Shown piece by piece: positions 1-9,925 of a stretch of 17,015 nt of DNA. The DNA is from Blautia sp. AF19-10LB (GTDB taxonomy: Bacteria > Bacillota > Clostridia > Lachnospirales > Lachnospiraceae), in NCBI RefSeq assembly GCF_003461245.1, contig NZ_QTWS01000049.1, forward strand, positions 1-17,015. The letters are read 5' to 3'. Every line of letters starts with the position of its first letter. Positions within the stretch are counted from its first letter, which is position 1. A program made the translations under genes and the position numbers. Below the pieces are notes generated by a model. The model saw nothing but the letters and a program-made list of their open reading frames with translations, was not told where the DNA came from and did no database searches.

Positions 1-3000
1 TCTGTTACCTCCACATTCTTTTTTATTTTGAATGTCCGCAAAATCCGTCCTACATCAGATGGTTTCCAGGGACAGTCCAGATGATGCAGTGCAAGTAATC
101 TGTCCTGGACGTTGGTACCAGCACCGAGTTTCGGAGTGGAACCCATCAGGATTCTTACCTGCCCTGCCCTCACCTTTGCAAACAGCTCCGCTTTTCTTAC
201 TTCCGTATTGTATTCATGGATAAATGCAATCTGCTCTTTCGGGATTCCCCGTTCCACCAGCTTGTTTCTTACATCATCATACACGTTGAATGTTCCATCA
301 TTTTTCGGTGTGCTGAGGTCGCAGAAAATTAACTGGGTAGCCTGTGTATCTTTTCCGTCCTCCCATACCTGGAAAGCATTCTCCACACAGGCATTTACCT
401 TGCTTTCCCCTGCATCTGGAAGCATATCATTTAAAAGCCTCTGGTCTAATGCACATTTTCTTCCGTCGTTGGTAATCTTGAGCATGTTATCTACCCTTGG
501 ATCTACCGCACCGCCACGAACCTGTTCTGCACGTTCCGAAAAGGCTTCCACCATTTCTTTCTGTTTCTCACTCGGCTTTAACACTTCATTGATATATTCT
601 GCTTCCGGTACAGGAAGATTCAGCATATCCGCAGTCTGAATATCCGCAGCTTCTTTAAATATGGAGATCAGCTCTGGAAGATTAAAAAAACGGGCAAATC
701 GTGTTTTTGCACGATAACCCGTCCCTTCCGGTGACAATTCGATTGCCGTAACTGTTTCTCCAAAAGTTGCTGCCCACGAATCAAAATGTCCCATTCCCAT
801 ATTCATTAAAGTATCATACTGGAGGTATCTCATAATGGTGTATAATTCAGTCATACTGTTTGATACGGGTGTTCCCGTTGCAAACGTGATTCCCTTTCCC
901 CCGGTAATCTCATCCATGTATCTGCATTTCATAAACATATCTGAACTTTTCTGTGCATCGGTCTGTGAAATGCCTGCCACATTCCGCATTTTTGTGTATA
1001 AAAAAAGGTTTTTGTAATAATGTGACTCGTCCACAAACAGCCTGTCCACGCCTAATTGCTCAAAAGTCACTACATCATCCTTTCGTGTCTGGTCATTCAG
1101 TTTTTCCAGTTTTGCTTTCAGGGTTTTCTTTGTTTTTTCCATCTGCTTAACCGTATATTGCTGTCCTGTTTCCTCTTTTGCCGCTTCAATAGAATAGGTA
1201 ATATCTGCGATCTGGTCTTCCAGCAATACGATCTGTCTTTCCCTGGAAAGCGGGATTTTCTCGAACTGGCTGTGTCCAATAATGACCGCATCATAATCCC
1301 CGGTTGCGATTCTGGAACAGAACCGTTTTCTGTTTGCCGGTTCAAAGTCTTTCCTCGTTGCTACCAGAATATTTGCTCCCGGATATAAGCGTAAGAAATC
1401 ACTTCCCCACTGTTCCAGCAAATGGTTTGGAACCACATAAAGGCTCTTTTGTGCCAGTCCCAAACGCTTGCTCTCCATACCGGCTGCGATCATCTGAAAC
1501 GTCTTGCCTGCACCTACGCAGTGTGCGAGCAGGGTATTATTTCCATAAAGGATATGTGCCACCGCATTTTTCTGATGTTCCATCAGCTTAATTTCCGGAT
1601 TCATTCCGACAAACTGGATATGACTGCCATCATATTCTCTTGGTCTTACACTGTTAAACCGTTCATTATAAATTTTGCAAAGTGCTTCCCGTCGACGCAT
1701 ATCCTTAAAGATCCACTCTTTAAATTCCTCCCGGATCAGTTCCTGCTTCTGCTGTGCCAGGGTAGTTTCTTTCCGGTTCAGTACCCGATGTTCCCCATCC
1801 GCATCATGTATCGTGTCATAGATTTTTGTGTCACGCAGATTCAGTGCATCCTCCAACAGCCTGTAAGCATTTGCCCTCTGTGTTCCGTAAGTTGCGGTGG
1901 AAAGCGGGTTATTGCTGCTGTCCACGTTCTTTCCTTTTACATTCCACTGTCCGGTCACTTCCGCATACTGTACTTTGATACGCTCATAATTGATATGCTG
2001 TCGTGGTGTATGGAATGTTTCTGCCATGAACTCTGTAATATAGTCTGGAGAAATCCAAGTTGCACCAAGCCTTGCTTCAATCTCGGAAGCGTCCAGGTCT
2101 TTCGGCTGTACCCGTTCCAGTGCTTGCACATTGACCATATATTCTGAATGGTTTTCTGCAAACTGCCTTGCAATGTTCAGCTTCTCCCTGACATTTCCGG
2201 AAAGATACTCATCGGATGGCTCCCATTTATCTGTAAGCGGATTCTTAAAGATAACGCCTGTAAGCTCCTCTGTGACCTCCTCCTCTGTTTTTCCGGTAAG
2301 CTGCATCATATAAGGAATATCTACTTTTGCCTTTTCCCCGATAGATACCGCCAGTGCCTCACTTGCAGTATCCACCGATGTTACCGGTTCTGCCCTGCGG
2401 ATCGTCCTTTTCGTAAATATGTCTGCTTTCCGCTTCAACTCGCCCTTTTCGTCCAGAAATTCAAGGGAAGTCAAAAGGCAATAGCTGCTGTCCATGCTGA
2501 ATGCCCTTTTATTTGCATTGCTGTTGAGTAATCCATACTTTGCAGTAAAGCTGTCATAAACCCGGTTCAATTCAGCCTGTAAGCTGGCAACCTCTTCATC
2601 ACTGCATTCTTCCAACTGCCGTTCCAGAAGCCTGTTTGTTGCATCCCGGATGGCAACCATGCCTTTGACACGTTCGCCTGTCACAACAGGAAGTTCCATC
2701 TTATTCATAACAGAATTTTCCCTGTAATAAATATCCTCTCCGACAAGTGCAAAGCTGAAGTTCTTAATATCCGGATCTGCCGGTATGGATACCACCTGTT
2801 CTTCCAGTTCCGTGTCCGAAATCTCCTGCTCTGTGATGGTTCCCTGGATATGCTGTACCGCATCTTTTAACTGTTCTGCCAGATCTGCTCCCTCTTTTGC
2901 CTTTACCGTCACTTCCTGTTTTCCGTACTGGGTACTTTCTGTTTTGAAATCTCCAAGCACCATTTCTGGGTGGTCAGCAAAATAGGAATTGACTGTATAA

Positions 3001-6000
3001 CCTTCTGGTGTGGTTTTCAACTGTACCCAGTCTGGTTCTGTGATTGCAGCCCTGTCCCTTTTCTGGAAAAACAGAATATCCGCAACCACACTGGTATTGG
3101 CATTTCTCTGGAAAGCATTGTTCGGTAAGCGGATTGCCCCAAGCAGATCTGCCCGATTTGCAAAATACTGTCGGACTTCCGGATTCTGCTTATCCATCGT
3201 ACCGCTTGATGTAACAACTGCCACCACTCCGCCCGGACGTACCAGGTCTAAGGATTTTGCAATAAAATAATCATGGATCATAAAATGGTATCTGTCATAT
3301 TTGCGGTCACTGACCTGATATGCCCCAAACGGTACATTTCCAATCACGCTGTCAAAAAAGCTGTCCGGGTAACTGGTTTCCTCAAATCCCTGTACTGCAA
3401 TCCTGTTCTTCTGGTAAAGCTGTTTTGCAATCTGCCCGGAAACCGGATCAAGTTCTACACCATACATACTTGCAGCACCCATACTTTCCGGTAAAAGTCC
3501 CATAAAGTTTCCTACTCCACAGGACGGCTCCAGGATATTTCCCTGCTTCAGTCCCATGTTTCCAAGTGCTTCATACATAGCCTTGATGACCGTCGGAGAA
3601 GTATAAAAGGCATTCAGCGTTGATGCCCTTGCTGCACTGTATTCTTCTGGCGTAAGGACTTCTTTTAACTGCGTATATTCCTCTGCCCAGGCACTGTTTC
3701 TTTCTTCAAAAGCCTGTGGAATACCGCCCCATCCAACATATCTTGACAACACTTCCTGTTCTTCCGGTGTTGCCAATCTCTGATCCTGTTCCAGTTCTTT
3801 CAGCAGCCTGATAGCTTCCATATTTGCTTTAAACTTTGCTTTCGGACCACCAGCCCCAAGGTCATCGTCCGTAATATGGAAATTATGCGGTTCCTGTTCC
3901 TGCACCTGCTCATTCTGTAGATATGGTAAAAATTCTCCCTCATAGCCAAATAGTTCGTTCTCCCCTGGAATATAATTTCGTCCAGTTTCCATACACCGGA
4001 AAATATCAGCTTTTGATGAACCACTTGCCTCATAGAATCCTGCGTAGGAATATAAAATATCATCTTCTCGCTCGTAGGTAGTCAGGTGCAATTCTGTATT
4101 TCCTCTTGTCTGGTTTACCAGTTCTTTCCCTTCCAGACCTTGCGGAAGAATCCCCACTGGTTCAAAATGATACCCCTGATATTCAAATACATTCTCGTCC
4201 CACTGTTCCTGTACAATTACAGATTCTGATTCTGGTTCTCCTTTTTGTACCTCCTCCATTTCTGCAGACGACTCTTCCACTTCTGGTTCTTCTGTATTTT
4301 CTTCTGGTTCGGAAGCACTCACAATATCAAATAAAGACATCTGGTATCCATTTAAGCCATCTGCCTGATCTGGTACTTCCTGTGCCGGGAAAATCGTATA
4401 GCTGCCTTCCACATACTGATATACTTCGGTCAAAAGCTGTAATTTCTTCTCATAAGTTTCATTCACTGATTCAAAATCCAGTGGCAGCATTGCCAGTGCA
4501 TCGTCCATCGCCTGTAACAATTTCTGCGACTTCTCCGAATCATTCAGCATAACAGGAAGTTCTTTTCTTGCTTCTTCATTAAAAAAATCCTGCTTAAACG
4601 GACGCTCAATTTCTTCTGGCAGTCTTGCATAAAAACTGATCACTTTTCCTGCAATCCGTTCCCTCTCATATTCCGGCATACGGGAATAATCTGCAGAACG
4701 TAAGAACTGCTGGTTATCAATCAGATAGCCGATTCTTTTTGCAACTTTTGCCCAGGGCAGCAACACCGAAATATCTGGATTCCCATAGTCCCCTCTCTCC
4801 AGCTTCAAACCTTTCCCGTCATAATCTGCATGTGAATTGTCTGCTCCACATAAAGCATGGCTCTGACCGCCTATCCCATATTTTTCCTTGATAAAATCTG
4901 TCCTTGCCTTATCATCTTCATTCAGGAGATAAAAAGAATAGGTAGAAAGCCTTCCATCCGAATACGGACCTCCACCGGCAAGAAAAGCATCTATTTCATC
5001 CTGAGTAATAAATACCTTATGTTCCTGCCATGCGAATTCATCTCTGGCATTGTATGGAATTACTTCTGCGGCAAATTTCTGGAACTGTCCGGATATTCTG
5101 ATTGGATTATAGGTGCGGAACCGCATAATACTTTTATCTTCCTCATAAGCCATTGCCAGTCCTTCCAGACGTTCGTTCAGATCTGCCAGCCACTGCGGAT
5201 CTGTTAGTTTCTCTTCCAGATAATCAGTAATTTCCGGATAAATACTGTGAAGATGTGGTAAATCCTCTTCATCAAAGACAAGTTCTGCTACACCCTCTGC
5301 CATATCCGCTTTCATATAGGCAAGTGCCTGGGCATGTTCCTTTATCGCATTCTTCCTTGCAACATCAAGTACGGACTGCGGTGCATACTCGCCTTGTTTC
5401 AAAAGCTGATGGATACGGCCACTCACATCTTCCCAGGACAAAAACGCTTTATCCAGAATCTGATCGGTAACGGTATGCCCTACTGCAATCTGCAATCCAG
5501 TTTCATCAAACCAGACCGAATACTCCATACCATTGATTTCAAATCCCTTTCCACCAGTCCCATACTCCCGCTTCACAAACTCCGTATATTCTTCCGGTGT
5601 CTGCTCACTCATAAAATTATAGATAATACGAAGCTGGCTCTTGCTTCGGTTTCCTCCGGTTCTTAAAACCTCATCGACCACCTCACTTGGAATGGCAATC
5701 TCCCCAGCATAGAGGGAAGCTATTCTGTTTTCGATTTCCCTTTTCTGTTCATTTACAGATGGAAGTTCGGGCAAAGATAAAGCAGAGGCAATTTCTTCCT
5801 CTGCTTTACTTAACTGATCTTCACTTGTGTCTTCGATTAGCTGTACACCAATTCCGTCAAGATGCTCTCTTCCGCTGTTGCCGTCAGACTGTTCATATGT
5901 GCTGTCCACGCCATCGGGTTCTCCTCTTTCGATGGTGCCGGATTCTTCTCCAACAGTTTCGCTATCTGTACTTCCAATCTCTTCTGTGCTGTTTTCTCGA

Positions 6001-7067
6001 TCTCTTCCAGATGGCTGTTCAGTTTCCCAGTCAGTAACAGGCTCTGATACAGGCTGTTCTTGTGTTCCTTCAGAAATGTCCTCCGCAGCATTCCGTATTT
6101 CCCGATCTGTACCTCTGTCTCCTGGATTGTCAGATTCGGAAACAGATAATCCCCTTTGCGATGATATGTCAGTTCCATGCTCATTTCCTCCTTCATCTTC
6201 CTGTGAATATTCGTTTTCTATGATTCTGTTGTTGTTTTCTTCGCTTTCACGAATTAACGTGTTAAATTTATTATAATTCCTTTCATCCGAATTTTCAATA
6301 CCCTTTTTCATTTCTTCTAATGAAATACGGTGTACAAATCTTCCAATATCCACTAGCACAGACTCACTGGCCATGCTCGTCGCATTTCCAATAAATGTCA
6401 GCACCGATAAACTGTTATAGTCTGTGATATGTACGAAGTCCATTTCTTCCTGCCGTTCCAGCGGATCAAGTCCGCATCTGGAAGCCAGCGTATAATAAAT
6501 GCTGTCTGTCAACAGACTGCGAAATTCGCTGCGTATGGTATTTTCTTCCAGCTCCTCCAGGTATGTTCCTTCCGTCACATATGTCAAGCCATCCAGGTAT
6601 TCATCCAGATTTTCTTCTACCATATACTTCGCTGTTGCCATCAGTGCATCAGAAAGACTTCCTGTATCTTTAGCTTCCAGTCCATAAACTTCTTCTAAAT
6701 GGTTTAATAACTCCTCCTGTTGCTTCTCCTGCAACCGCCACAGGTAAGGGGTTCTTCCACCTTTTACCTTATGAGTATCCTGAATATCAAATACATATCG
6801 GAGTCTTGTTTTCTGCATGGTTTCATCCAAAAGAGCAATTCCCTTTGCTCCTCGGTTTACCCACCGCAGCATTTTTTCATTCCATAATTCCAGCGAAGCA
6901 CAGGCAGTTGCTTTTGGACGCTGTGCGTGGATCAAAAGCTGATCCATAAATGGATACCTGTATAACCTGGCTGCGGTATCCAGATAATTCATCCAGTCCC
7001 TTGGTGAACTGCTGATATGGGCTGCATGATATTCTGCAAGTCCACGTATCTCATCTAAACGAGCCAT
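1..7067 (-). CDS. Giant polyvalent protein: ArdC-like N-terminus, adenine methyltransferase, SNF2-like helicase (3' end outside window)
   Basis: I read this frame codon by codon: 2355 codons from the ATG at 7067 to the left edge with no stop. An AAGGAGG lies 8 bases before the ATG, and the gene starts 26 bases after topB. Residues 1-250 resemble ArdC-type ssDNA-binding domains ([27 protein letters not shown]). Residues 258-430 are an acidic, Ser/Gly-rich linker. Two related segments follow around YGTGG (502-506) and YGIGG (730-734), then a second acidic linker (916-955). The methyltransferase starts near 1060, with SAM motif [12 protein letters not shown] (1179-1190) and catalytic-type NVPFG (1244-1248). 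The helicase has GAGKT (1852-1856), DESH (2013-2016), TGTPVSNS (2064-2071) and motif V near 2309-2319. Family members accompany conjugation genes in Tn1549-like elements. A role in protecting or processing entering DNA is inference. Motif VI (2336-2344) is atypical, and residues 297-410 overlap a TnpV gene. Confidence 0.93.
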   Translation of the reverse strand, partial: MARLDEIRGLAEYHAAHISSSPRDWMNYLDTAARLYRYPFMDQLLIHAQRPKATACASLELWNEKMLRWVNRGAKGIALLDETMQKTRLRYVFDIQDTHKVKGGRTPYLWRLQEKQQEELLNHLEEVYGLEAKDTGSLSDALMATAKYMVEENLDEYLDGLTYVTEGTYLEELEENTIRSEFRSLLTDSIYYTLASRCGLDPLERQEEMDFVHITDYNSLSVLTFIGNATSMASESVLVDIGRFVHRISLEEMKKGIENSDERNYNKFNTLIRESEENNNRIIENEYSQEDEGGNEHGTDISSQRGLSVSESDNPGDRGTDREIRNAAEDISEGTQEQPVSEPVTDWETEQPSGRDRENSTEEIGSTDSETVGEESGTIERGEPDGVDSTYEQSDGNSGREHLDGIGVQLIEDTSEDQLSKAEEEIASALSLPELPSVNEQKREIENRIASLYAGEIAIPSEVVDEVLRTGGNRSKSQLRIIYNFMSEQTPEEYTEFVKREYGTGGKGFEINGMEYSVWFDETGLQIAVGHTVTDQILDKAFLSWEDVSGRIHQLLKQGEYAPQSVLDVARKNAIKEHAQALAYMKADMAEGVAELVFDEEDLPHLHSIYPEITDYLEEKLTDPQWLADLNERLEGLAMAYEEDKSIMRFRTYNPIRISGQFQKFAAEVIPYNARDEFAWQEHKVFITQDEIDAFLAGGGPYSDGRLSTYSFYLLNEDDKARTDFIKEKYGIGGQSHALCGADNSHADYDGKGLKLERGDYGNPDISVLLPWAKVAKRIGYLIDNQQFLRSADYSRMPEYERERIAGKVISFYARLPEEIERPFKQDFFNEEARKELPVMLNDSEKSQKLLQAMDDALAMLPLDFESVNETYEKKLQLLTEVYQYVEGSYTIFPAQEVPDQADGLNGYQMSLFDIVSASEPEENTEEPEVEESSAEMEEVQKGEPESESVIVQEQWDENVFEYQGYHFEPVGILPQGLEGKELVNQTRGNTELHLTTYEREDDILYSYAGFYEASGSSKADIFRCMETGRNYIPGENELFGYEGEFLPYLQNEQVQEQEPHNFHITDDDLGAGGPKAKFKANMEAIRLLKELEQDQRLATPEEQEVLSRYVGWGGIPQAFEERNSAWAEEYTQLKEVLTPEEYSAARASTLNAFYTSPTVIKAMYEALGNMGLKQGNILEPSCGVGNFMGLLPESMGAASMYGVELDPVSGQIAKQLYQKNRIAVQGFEETSYPDSFFDSVIGNVPFGAYQVSDRKYDRYHFMIHDYFIAKSLDLVRPGGVVAVVTSSGTMDKQNPEVRQYFANRADLLGAIRLPNNAFQRNANTSVVADILFFQKRDRAAITEPDWVQLKTTPEGYTVNSYFADHPEMVLGDFKTESTQYGKQEVTVKAKEGADLAEQLKDAVQHIQGTITEQEISDTELEEQVVSIPADPDIKNFSFALVGEDIYYRENSVMNKMELPVVTGERVKGMVAIRDATNRLLERQLEECSDEEVASLQAELNRVYDSFTAKYGLLNSNANKRAFSMDSSYCLLTSLEFLDEKGELKRKADIFTKRTIRRAEPVTSVDTASEALAVSIGEKAKVDIPYMMQLTGKTEEEVTEELTGVIFKNPLTDKWEPSDEYLSGNVREKLNIARQFAENHSEYMVNVQALERVQPKDLDASEIEARLGATWISPDYITEFMAETFHTPRQHINYERIKVQYAEVTGQWNVKGKNVDSSNNPLSTATYGTQRANAYRLLEDALNLRDTKIYDTIHDADGEHRVLNRKETTLAQQKQELIREEFKEWIFKDMRRREALCKIYNERFNSVRPREYDGSHIQFVGMNPEIKLMEHQKNAVAHILYGNNTLLAHCVGAGKTFQMIAAGMESKRLGLAQKSLYVVPNHLLEQWGSDFLRLYPGANILVATRKDFEPANRKRFCSRIATGDYDAVIIGHSQFEKIPLSRERQIVLLEDQIADITYSIEAAKEETGQQYTVKQMEKTKKTLKAKLEKLNDQTRKDDVVTFEQLGVDRLFVDESHYYKNLFLYTKMRNVAGISQTDAQKSSDMFMKCRYMDEITGGKGITFATGTPVSNSMTELYTIMRYLQYDTLMNMGMGHFDSWAATFGETVTAIELSPEGTGYRAKTRFARFFNLPELISIFKEAADIQTADMLNLPVPEAEYINEVLKPSEKQKEMVEAFSERAEQVRGGAVDPRVDNMLKITNDGRKCALDQRLLNDMLPDAGESKVNACVENAFQVWEDGKDTQATQLIFCDLSTPKNDGTFNVYDDVRNKLVERGIPKEQIAFIHEYNTEVRKAELFAKVRAGQVRILMGSTPKLGAGTNVQDRLLALHHLDCPWKPSDVGRILRTFKIKKNVEVT
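5837..6178 (-). CDS. tnpV: TnpV-family transposon-encoded protein, nested in another frame inside the giant gene
   Basis: This 113-codon ORF lies wholly inside the giant gene on the same strand, shifted by one base; its first codon positions are the giant's second positions. The protein starts [14 protein letters not shown] and carries [35 protein letters not shown] and a C-terminal ILTELVYS. I recognise these as the full-length TnpV family pattern, named after an ORF of Tn4451-type elements, and the usual family length is about 110-125 residues. The start at 6178 is chosen because AAGGAGG lies 8 bases upstream; ATGs at 6184 and 6196 are in frame, but 6184 is only 2 bases from that site and 6196 precedes it. 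No enzyme motif is visible and the family's function is not established; a DNA-binding or accessory role in element mobility is only a guess. Both frames are demonstrably open. Expression is inferred. Confidence 0.85.
   Translation of the reverse strand: MELTYHRKGDYLFPNLTIQETEVQIGKYGMLRRTFLKEHKNSLYQSLLLTGKLNSHLEEIEKTAQKRLEVQIAKLLEKNPAPSKEENPMAWTAHMNSLTATAEESILTELVYS
6187..6193 (-). promoter_or_regulatory. Internal Shine-Dalgarno site for nested tnpV
   Basis: The coding strand reads AAGGAGG here, inside giant-gene codons Asp-Glu-Gly-Gly, and is followed after 8 bases by the ATG at 6176-6178. A full-strength site at ideal spacing within a coding sequence is what argues for internal initiation of tnpV. 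It also decides the start over the two upstream in-frame ATGs. Confidence 0.75.
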
Positions 7068-7075
7068 AACCTATT

Positions 7076-7082
7076 CCTCCTT
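7076..7082 (-). promoter_or_regulatory. Ribosome binding site of the giant gene
   Basis: AAGGAGG on the coding strand ends 8 bases before the ATG at 7065-7067, which fixes the start as [15 protein letters not shown]. It sits within the 26-base gap after the topB stop, so the two genes are probably on one transcript. Confidence 0.8.
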
Positions 7083-7093
7083 CTGACTGTGCT

Positions 7094-9187
7094 TTATTTT
7101 TTCTTTTTAGGAAATTCCAGACTGAATCTGGCTTTTCCATCTTCTACCCCAAGTACAAGATCAGCATCAAATTTGCTGTCCTTTTTCTTGGAATACAGTC
7201 CTTTTACATGGGTACGTCCCTTTTTCAGAAGCTCCACTGCCATCTTTTTATCCATTGATTTTTTCATACTTTCCAGAAACCTATTTGACTTCCATAAAGC
7301 AAACGGACAACTTCTGTCAGAACAATAATAATTGGTCTTACCCTCATATACATCGGAACCGCATACCGGGCATTTCCCAATTACTTCCCTTGCAGTCTGA
7401 AAACGATTCCGTTCTTCTTCTGGAATCGCCCTGCATACTGAAAGAACATCGGTAATCATAGATACAATCCCATCCATAAATTCATCATCATGGATTTTTC
7501 CCTTTTCCATCATCAGAAGCTGATTCTCCCATTCTGCTGTCAGGCTTGCGGATTTCAGATTCTCCGGCATTACATGAATCAGCTCACAGCCTGCCACCGT
7601 AGGAAAAATCTGTTTTCCTTTACGTTCTGCATACCCGGAAGATACCAGCTTCTCAATAATATTGGCTCTGGTTGCCGGTGTCCCCAATCCCTTTTTCTCT
7701 GTTTCAGAATCAAATTCCTTATTTCCCGCTGTTTCCATTGCAGCAAGCAGAGTATCTTCGGTAAACATCTTCGGCGGAGAAGTGTAATGTGTACTCTTCT
7801 CTGCTTTCACAGAGGCAAGAGTCATTCCTTCCTCATATCCTTCTGGAAGTTCTGTCTTATTATCCGGTTCATCAGATTTCTTATCCTTTACACAGTATTT
7901 CCGAAAGGCTTCTTCCACTTCTTTGAAGCCCATCTGCACAGGCAGCTTTCCTTTTGCAGTAAATTCATGTTCTTTGCACTGTACGGAAATTTCTGTCTGC
8001 TCATAAAGGTACTCTTCCCCTGTTGCCTGAACAAGCTGCTGTCCGATCAGCATCAGCAGATTTTTCTTTCTACCGGAAAGTCCTCCCATGCCTTTTTCCA
8101 TTGCTTCTTTTGTCGGTAGGATTGCATGATGATCAGATACCTTTGCATTATTAACCACACGATCTATGTTTCCCCTAATCTGTCCAGATTCCAGAAACGG
8201 AAGAAAATCTGTCATGCCTTCGGCAAGCATTTTTACCGTTTCTTTCATATCCTCGGTTACATACTGACTGTCTGTTCTCGGATAAGTAACCATCTTTTCT
8301 TCATACAGTTCCTGCAGCATATCCAATGTTTTCTGTGCAGTGTATCCGAAAAATCGGTTTGCTTCCCTCTGCAGACTGGTCAGGTCATAAAGTTTGGGCG
8401 GAGAAGTCTTTTTCTGTTCTCTTTTCACTCTGGTCACAACAGCTTCTGTCCCATCACAGAGTTTTCTTAATTCTTCCGCTTCTGTTTCAGACTGAATATT
8501 TTCTGAAATTACCGCAAGTCTTCCATCTGACAGGGAAACCTTATAATAGGCTTCTTTCTTGAAATGCTCAATTTTCTCTTTTCTTTCCGTCAGCATAGCA
8601 AGCGTTGGTGTCTGCACTCTGCCAACTACCAGACGTTTAAAATATCTGGTTGTGTAGGCTCTCGTTGCGTTCATTCCGATCAGCCAGTCTGCCTGTGCCC
8701 TGCATACCGCAGCATTACAAAGACCTGCATATTCTTTCCCGGCCTTTAATGACTGGAATCCTTTCTGAATTGCTTCATCTTCCATTGAACTGATCCACAG
8801 ACGCTTCACTGGTTTCTGACAGCCTGCCAGATCATAAACTCTTTTAAAAATCAGTTCTCCTTCTCTTCCGGCATCACAGCCATTCACCAGATATGCTACA
8901 TCTGCCCGGTTCATCAGGCTGCATATCACATCAAATTGCTTCTTTTTATCCTCTGATACCTGAACTTTCCATACTTCCGGAATAATCGGTAAATCCTCAA
9001 ACTGCCATTTTGCATATTTTTCATCATAGATTTCCGGTGGGACATACTCTGCCAGATGCCCCAGGCACCAACTGACGATGCAACTGTTCCCCTCCAGATA
9101 CCCGTCCTTTCTCTGATAAGCAGATAAATTTTTTGCAAGGCTCTGTGCCACGCTCGGTTTCTCTGCAATCACTAAAAATTTCGCCAT
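7094..9187 (-). CDS. topB: DNA topoisomerase III (type IA), element-encoded
   Basis: The 697-residue product is a type IA topoisomerase, which passes single strands through a transient tyrosine-linked break and can separate or relax DNA intermediates. The Toprim domain begins MAKFLVIAEKPSVAQ and carries the acidic motif CDAGREGE (residues 104-111). The catalytic tyrosine is Tyr302 in VTYPRTDS. RAQADWLIGMNATRAYT (163-179) and GRVQTPTLAML (189-199) are further family hallmarks. One C-terminal four-cysteine zinc motif is visible (Cys606, 609, 622, 627), followed by a Lys-rich tail. AGGAGG lies 5 bases before the ATG. Length and domain order match intact TopB proteins of conjugative elements. In such elements topB sits between the transfer genes and the giant methylase/helicase, as here, and probably helps process element DNA during transfer. 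It is preceded by a terminator-like hairpin, so its expression may be uncoupled from the genes upstream. Confidence 0.97.
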   Translation of the reverse strand: MAKFLVIAEKPSVAQSLAKNLSAYQRKDGYLEGNSCIVSWCLGHLAEYVPPEIYDEKYAKWQFEDLPIIPEVWKVQVSEDKKKQFDVICSLMNRADVAYLVNGCDAGREGELIFKRVYDLAGCQKPVKRLWISSMEDEAIQKGFQSLKAGKEYAGLCNAAVCRAQADWLIGMNATRAYTTRYFKRLVVGRVQTPTLAMLTERKEKIEHFKKEAYYKVSLSDGRLAVISENIQSETEAEELRKLCDGTEAVVTRVKREQKKTSPPKLYDLTSLQREANRFFGYTAQKTLDMLQELYEEKMVTYPRTDSQYVTEDMKETVKMLAEGMTDFLPFLESGQIRGNIDRVVNNAKVSDHHAILPTKEAMEKGMGGLSGRKKNLLMLIGQQLVQATGEEYLYEQTEISVQCKEHEFTAKGKLPVQMGFKEVEEAFRKYCVKDKKSDEPDNKTELPEGYEEGMTLASVKAEKSTHYTSPPKMFTEDTLLAAMETAGNKEFDSETEKKGLGTPATRANIIEKLVSSGYAERKGKQIFPTVAGCELIHVMPENLKSASLTAEWENQLLMMEKGKIHDDEFMDGIVSMITDVLSVCRAIPEEERNRFQTAREVIGKCPVCGSDVYEGKTNYYCSDRSCPFALWKSNRFLESMKKSMDKKMAVELLKKGRTHVKGLYSKKKDSKFDADLVLGVEDGKARFSLEFPKKKK

Positions 9188-9207
9188 GTTTTCCTCCTTT
9201 TCCTGTC

Positions 9208-9237
9208 AAAAAGGCAGTCTATAAAGAACTGCCCTTT
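9208..9237 (-). terminator. Terminator-like hairpin between the transfer block and topB
   Basis: On the transcribed strand, GGCAGT pairs with ACTGCC across a 9-base loop. The stem extends imperfectly (one extra G) through AAA/TTT and is followed by TTTTT. It lies in the 72-base gap between the DUF4366 gene and topB, the longest gap in the window. The stem is short, so it may be a partial terminator or attenuator rather than a full stop. Confidence 0.45.
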
Positions 9238-9259
9238 CTCCATACCTTATGCTTTTTTG

Positions 9260-9925
9260 TTATTTCTGCTGATCTTCCGCATTTTCTTCATCTTCATTGA
9301 TGTAACTGTCATCAGCAAATTCCAGACCTTCCTCTACAATACTGTCCTCTTTTTTCTTTCGGAATTTACTTAAAGCAAAAGCAGCTAAACCACCGAATAC
9401 CAGTACAATACCGCCGCCCAGGATCGCAGAGCCAAACATTTTATTACCACCGGATTCCGGTTTTACTTCTGTTTCTGGCTGTACGGTAGTTTCTGGTTCT
9501 GGTGCTGCAGTCGTTTCCGGAAGAACAACTGCTGGTTCCTCTTTTTTCTCGATTTCCTCGTTTTCGCCTAAGAACTCTGCCAGATCATTTTCATCTACCA
9601 GTGACATCATGTACACGTTTTCGGAAGTACCGGAACGGTCAATGACCATATAAAAGGTATTTCCATTCTTTGTCTGTACCGTCAGAAACTGCTTGGAACT
9701 GTCATTCTCCTTATCATCCACAAGCTGTCCGTTTCCCGACGTGGAAAACGGTGTTCCCTCTGCGGCAGGCTGCTCCGCCGGCTGTTCTTCTATCACCTGT
9801 TCCGCAGTTTCAGCCTGCTCTGCGTTTTCATTTGCCTGTGCAAAAGCGGTCACACTGGCAGAACCCATCAGTATTGTTGATGACAACATAATCATCAAAA
9901 TTTTTTTCATTACTTTATTCTTCAT
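9260..9925 (-). CDS. CD1107-family mobile element protein (DUF4366), secreted and membrane-anchored
   Basis: The 221-residue product has a signal peptide (positive MKNKVMKK, hydrophobic core, likely cleavage after AFAQ near residue 30). An acidic Ala/Glu/Gln/Pro segment follows, then a conserved-looking domain at about 65-120 (GNGQLVDDKENDSSKQFLTV, FYMVIDRSG, VYMMSLVDENDLAEFL). A Pro/Glu/Thr-rich stalk (129-158), one membrane helix (about 164-187), FRKKK and an acidic cytoplasmic tail complete it. This is the layout of DUF4366 proteins that sit after the NlpC/P60 gene in Tn1549-like elements. It is presumably an extracellular accessory of the mating channel; its biochemical role is unknown. 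The ATG overlaps the end of the DUF4315 gene by 11 bases, so translation is probably coupled. LPETT occurs at 135-139, but 24 residues before the membrane helix, so it is not a standard wall-sorting signal. Confidence 0.9.
   Translation of the reverse strand: MKNKVMKKILMIMLSSTILMGSASVTAFAQANENAEQAETAEQVIEEQPAEQPAAEGTPFSTSGNGQLVDDKENDSSKQFLTVQTKNGNTFYMVIDRSGTSENVYMMSLVDENDLAEFLGENEEIEKKEEPAVVLPETTAAPEPETTVQPETEVKPESGGNKMFGSAILGGGIVLVFGGLAAFALSKFRKKKEDSIVEEGLEFADDSYINEDEENAEDQQK

Noticed and set aside
1422..2147. Plus-strand open frame of 241 codons, and similar ones at 7490-8119, 5827-6276 and 112-639
   Set aside because: Antisense to well-supported genes, with Cys/Phe/Ser/Leu-rich products that match no family I know; I judged them shadows of the minus-strand codon use.
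3800..4063. Minus-strand out-of-frame ORF of 87 codons inside the giant gene
   Set aside because: Considered as a second nested gene. Upstream bases give only a weak GAGAAG-like site next to the ATG and the product is unrecognisable, unlike tnpV.
5837..7067. The giant gene being split or frameshifted at the tnpV region
   Set aside because: Every codon of the giant frame from 7067 to 3 was read and none is a stop, so the giant ORF is continuous across tnpV.
9506..9523. LPETTA in the DUF4366 protein as a cell-wall sorting motif
   Set aside because: The membrane helix begins 24 residues later and a long acidic tail follows it, unlike a C-terminal sorting signal; kept only as a question for the sortase substrate.
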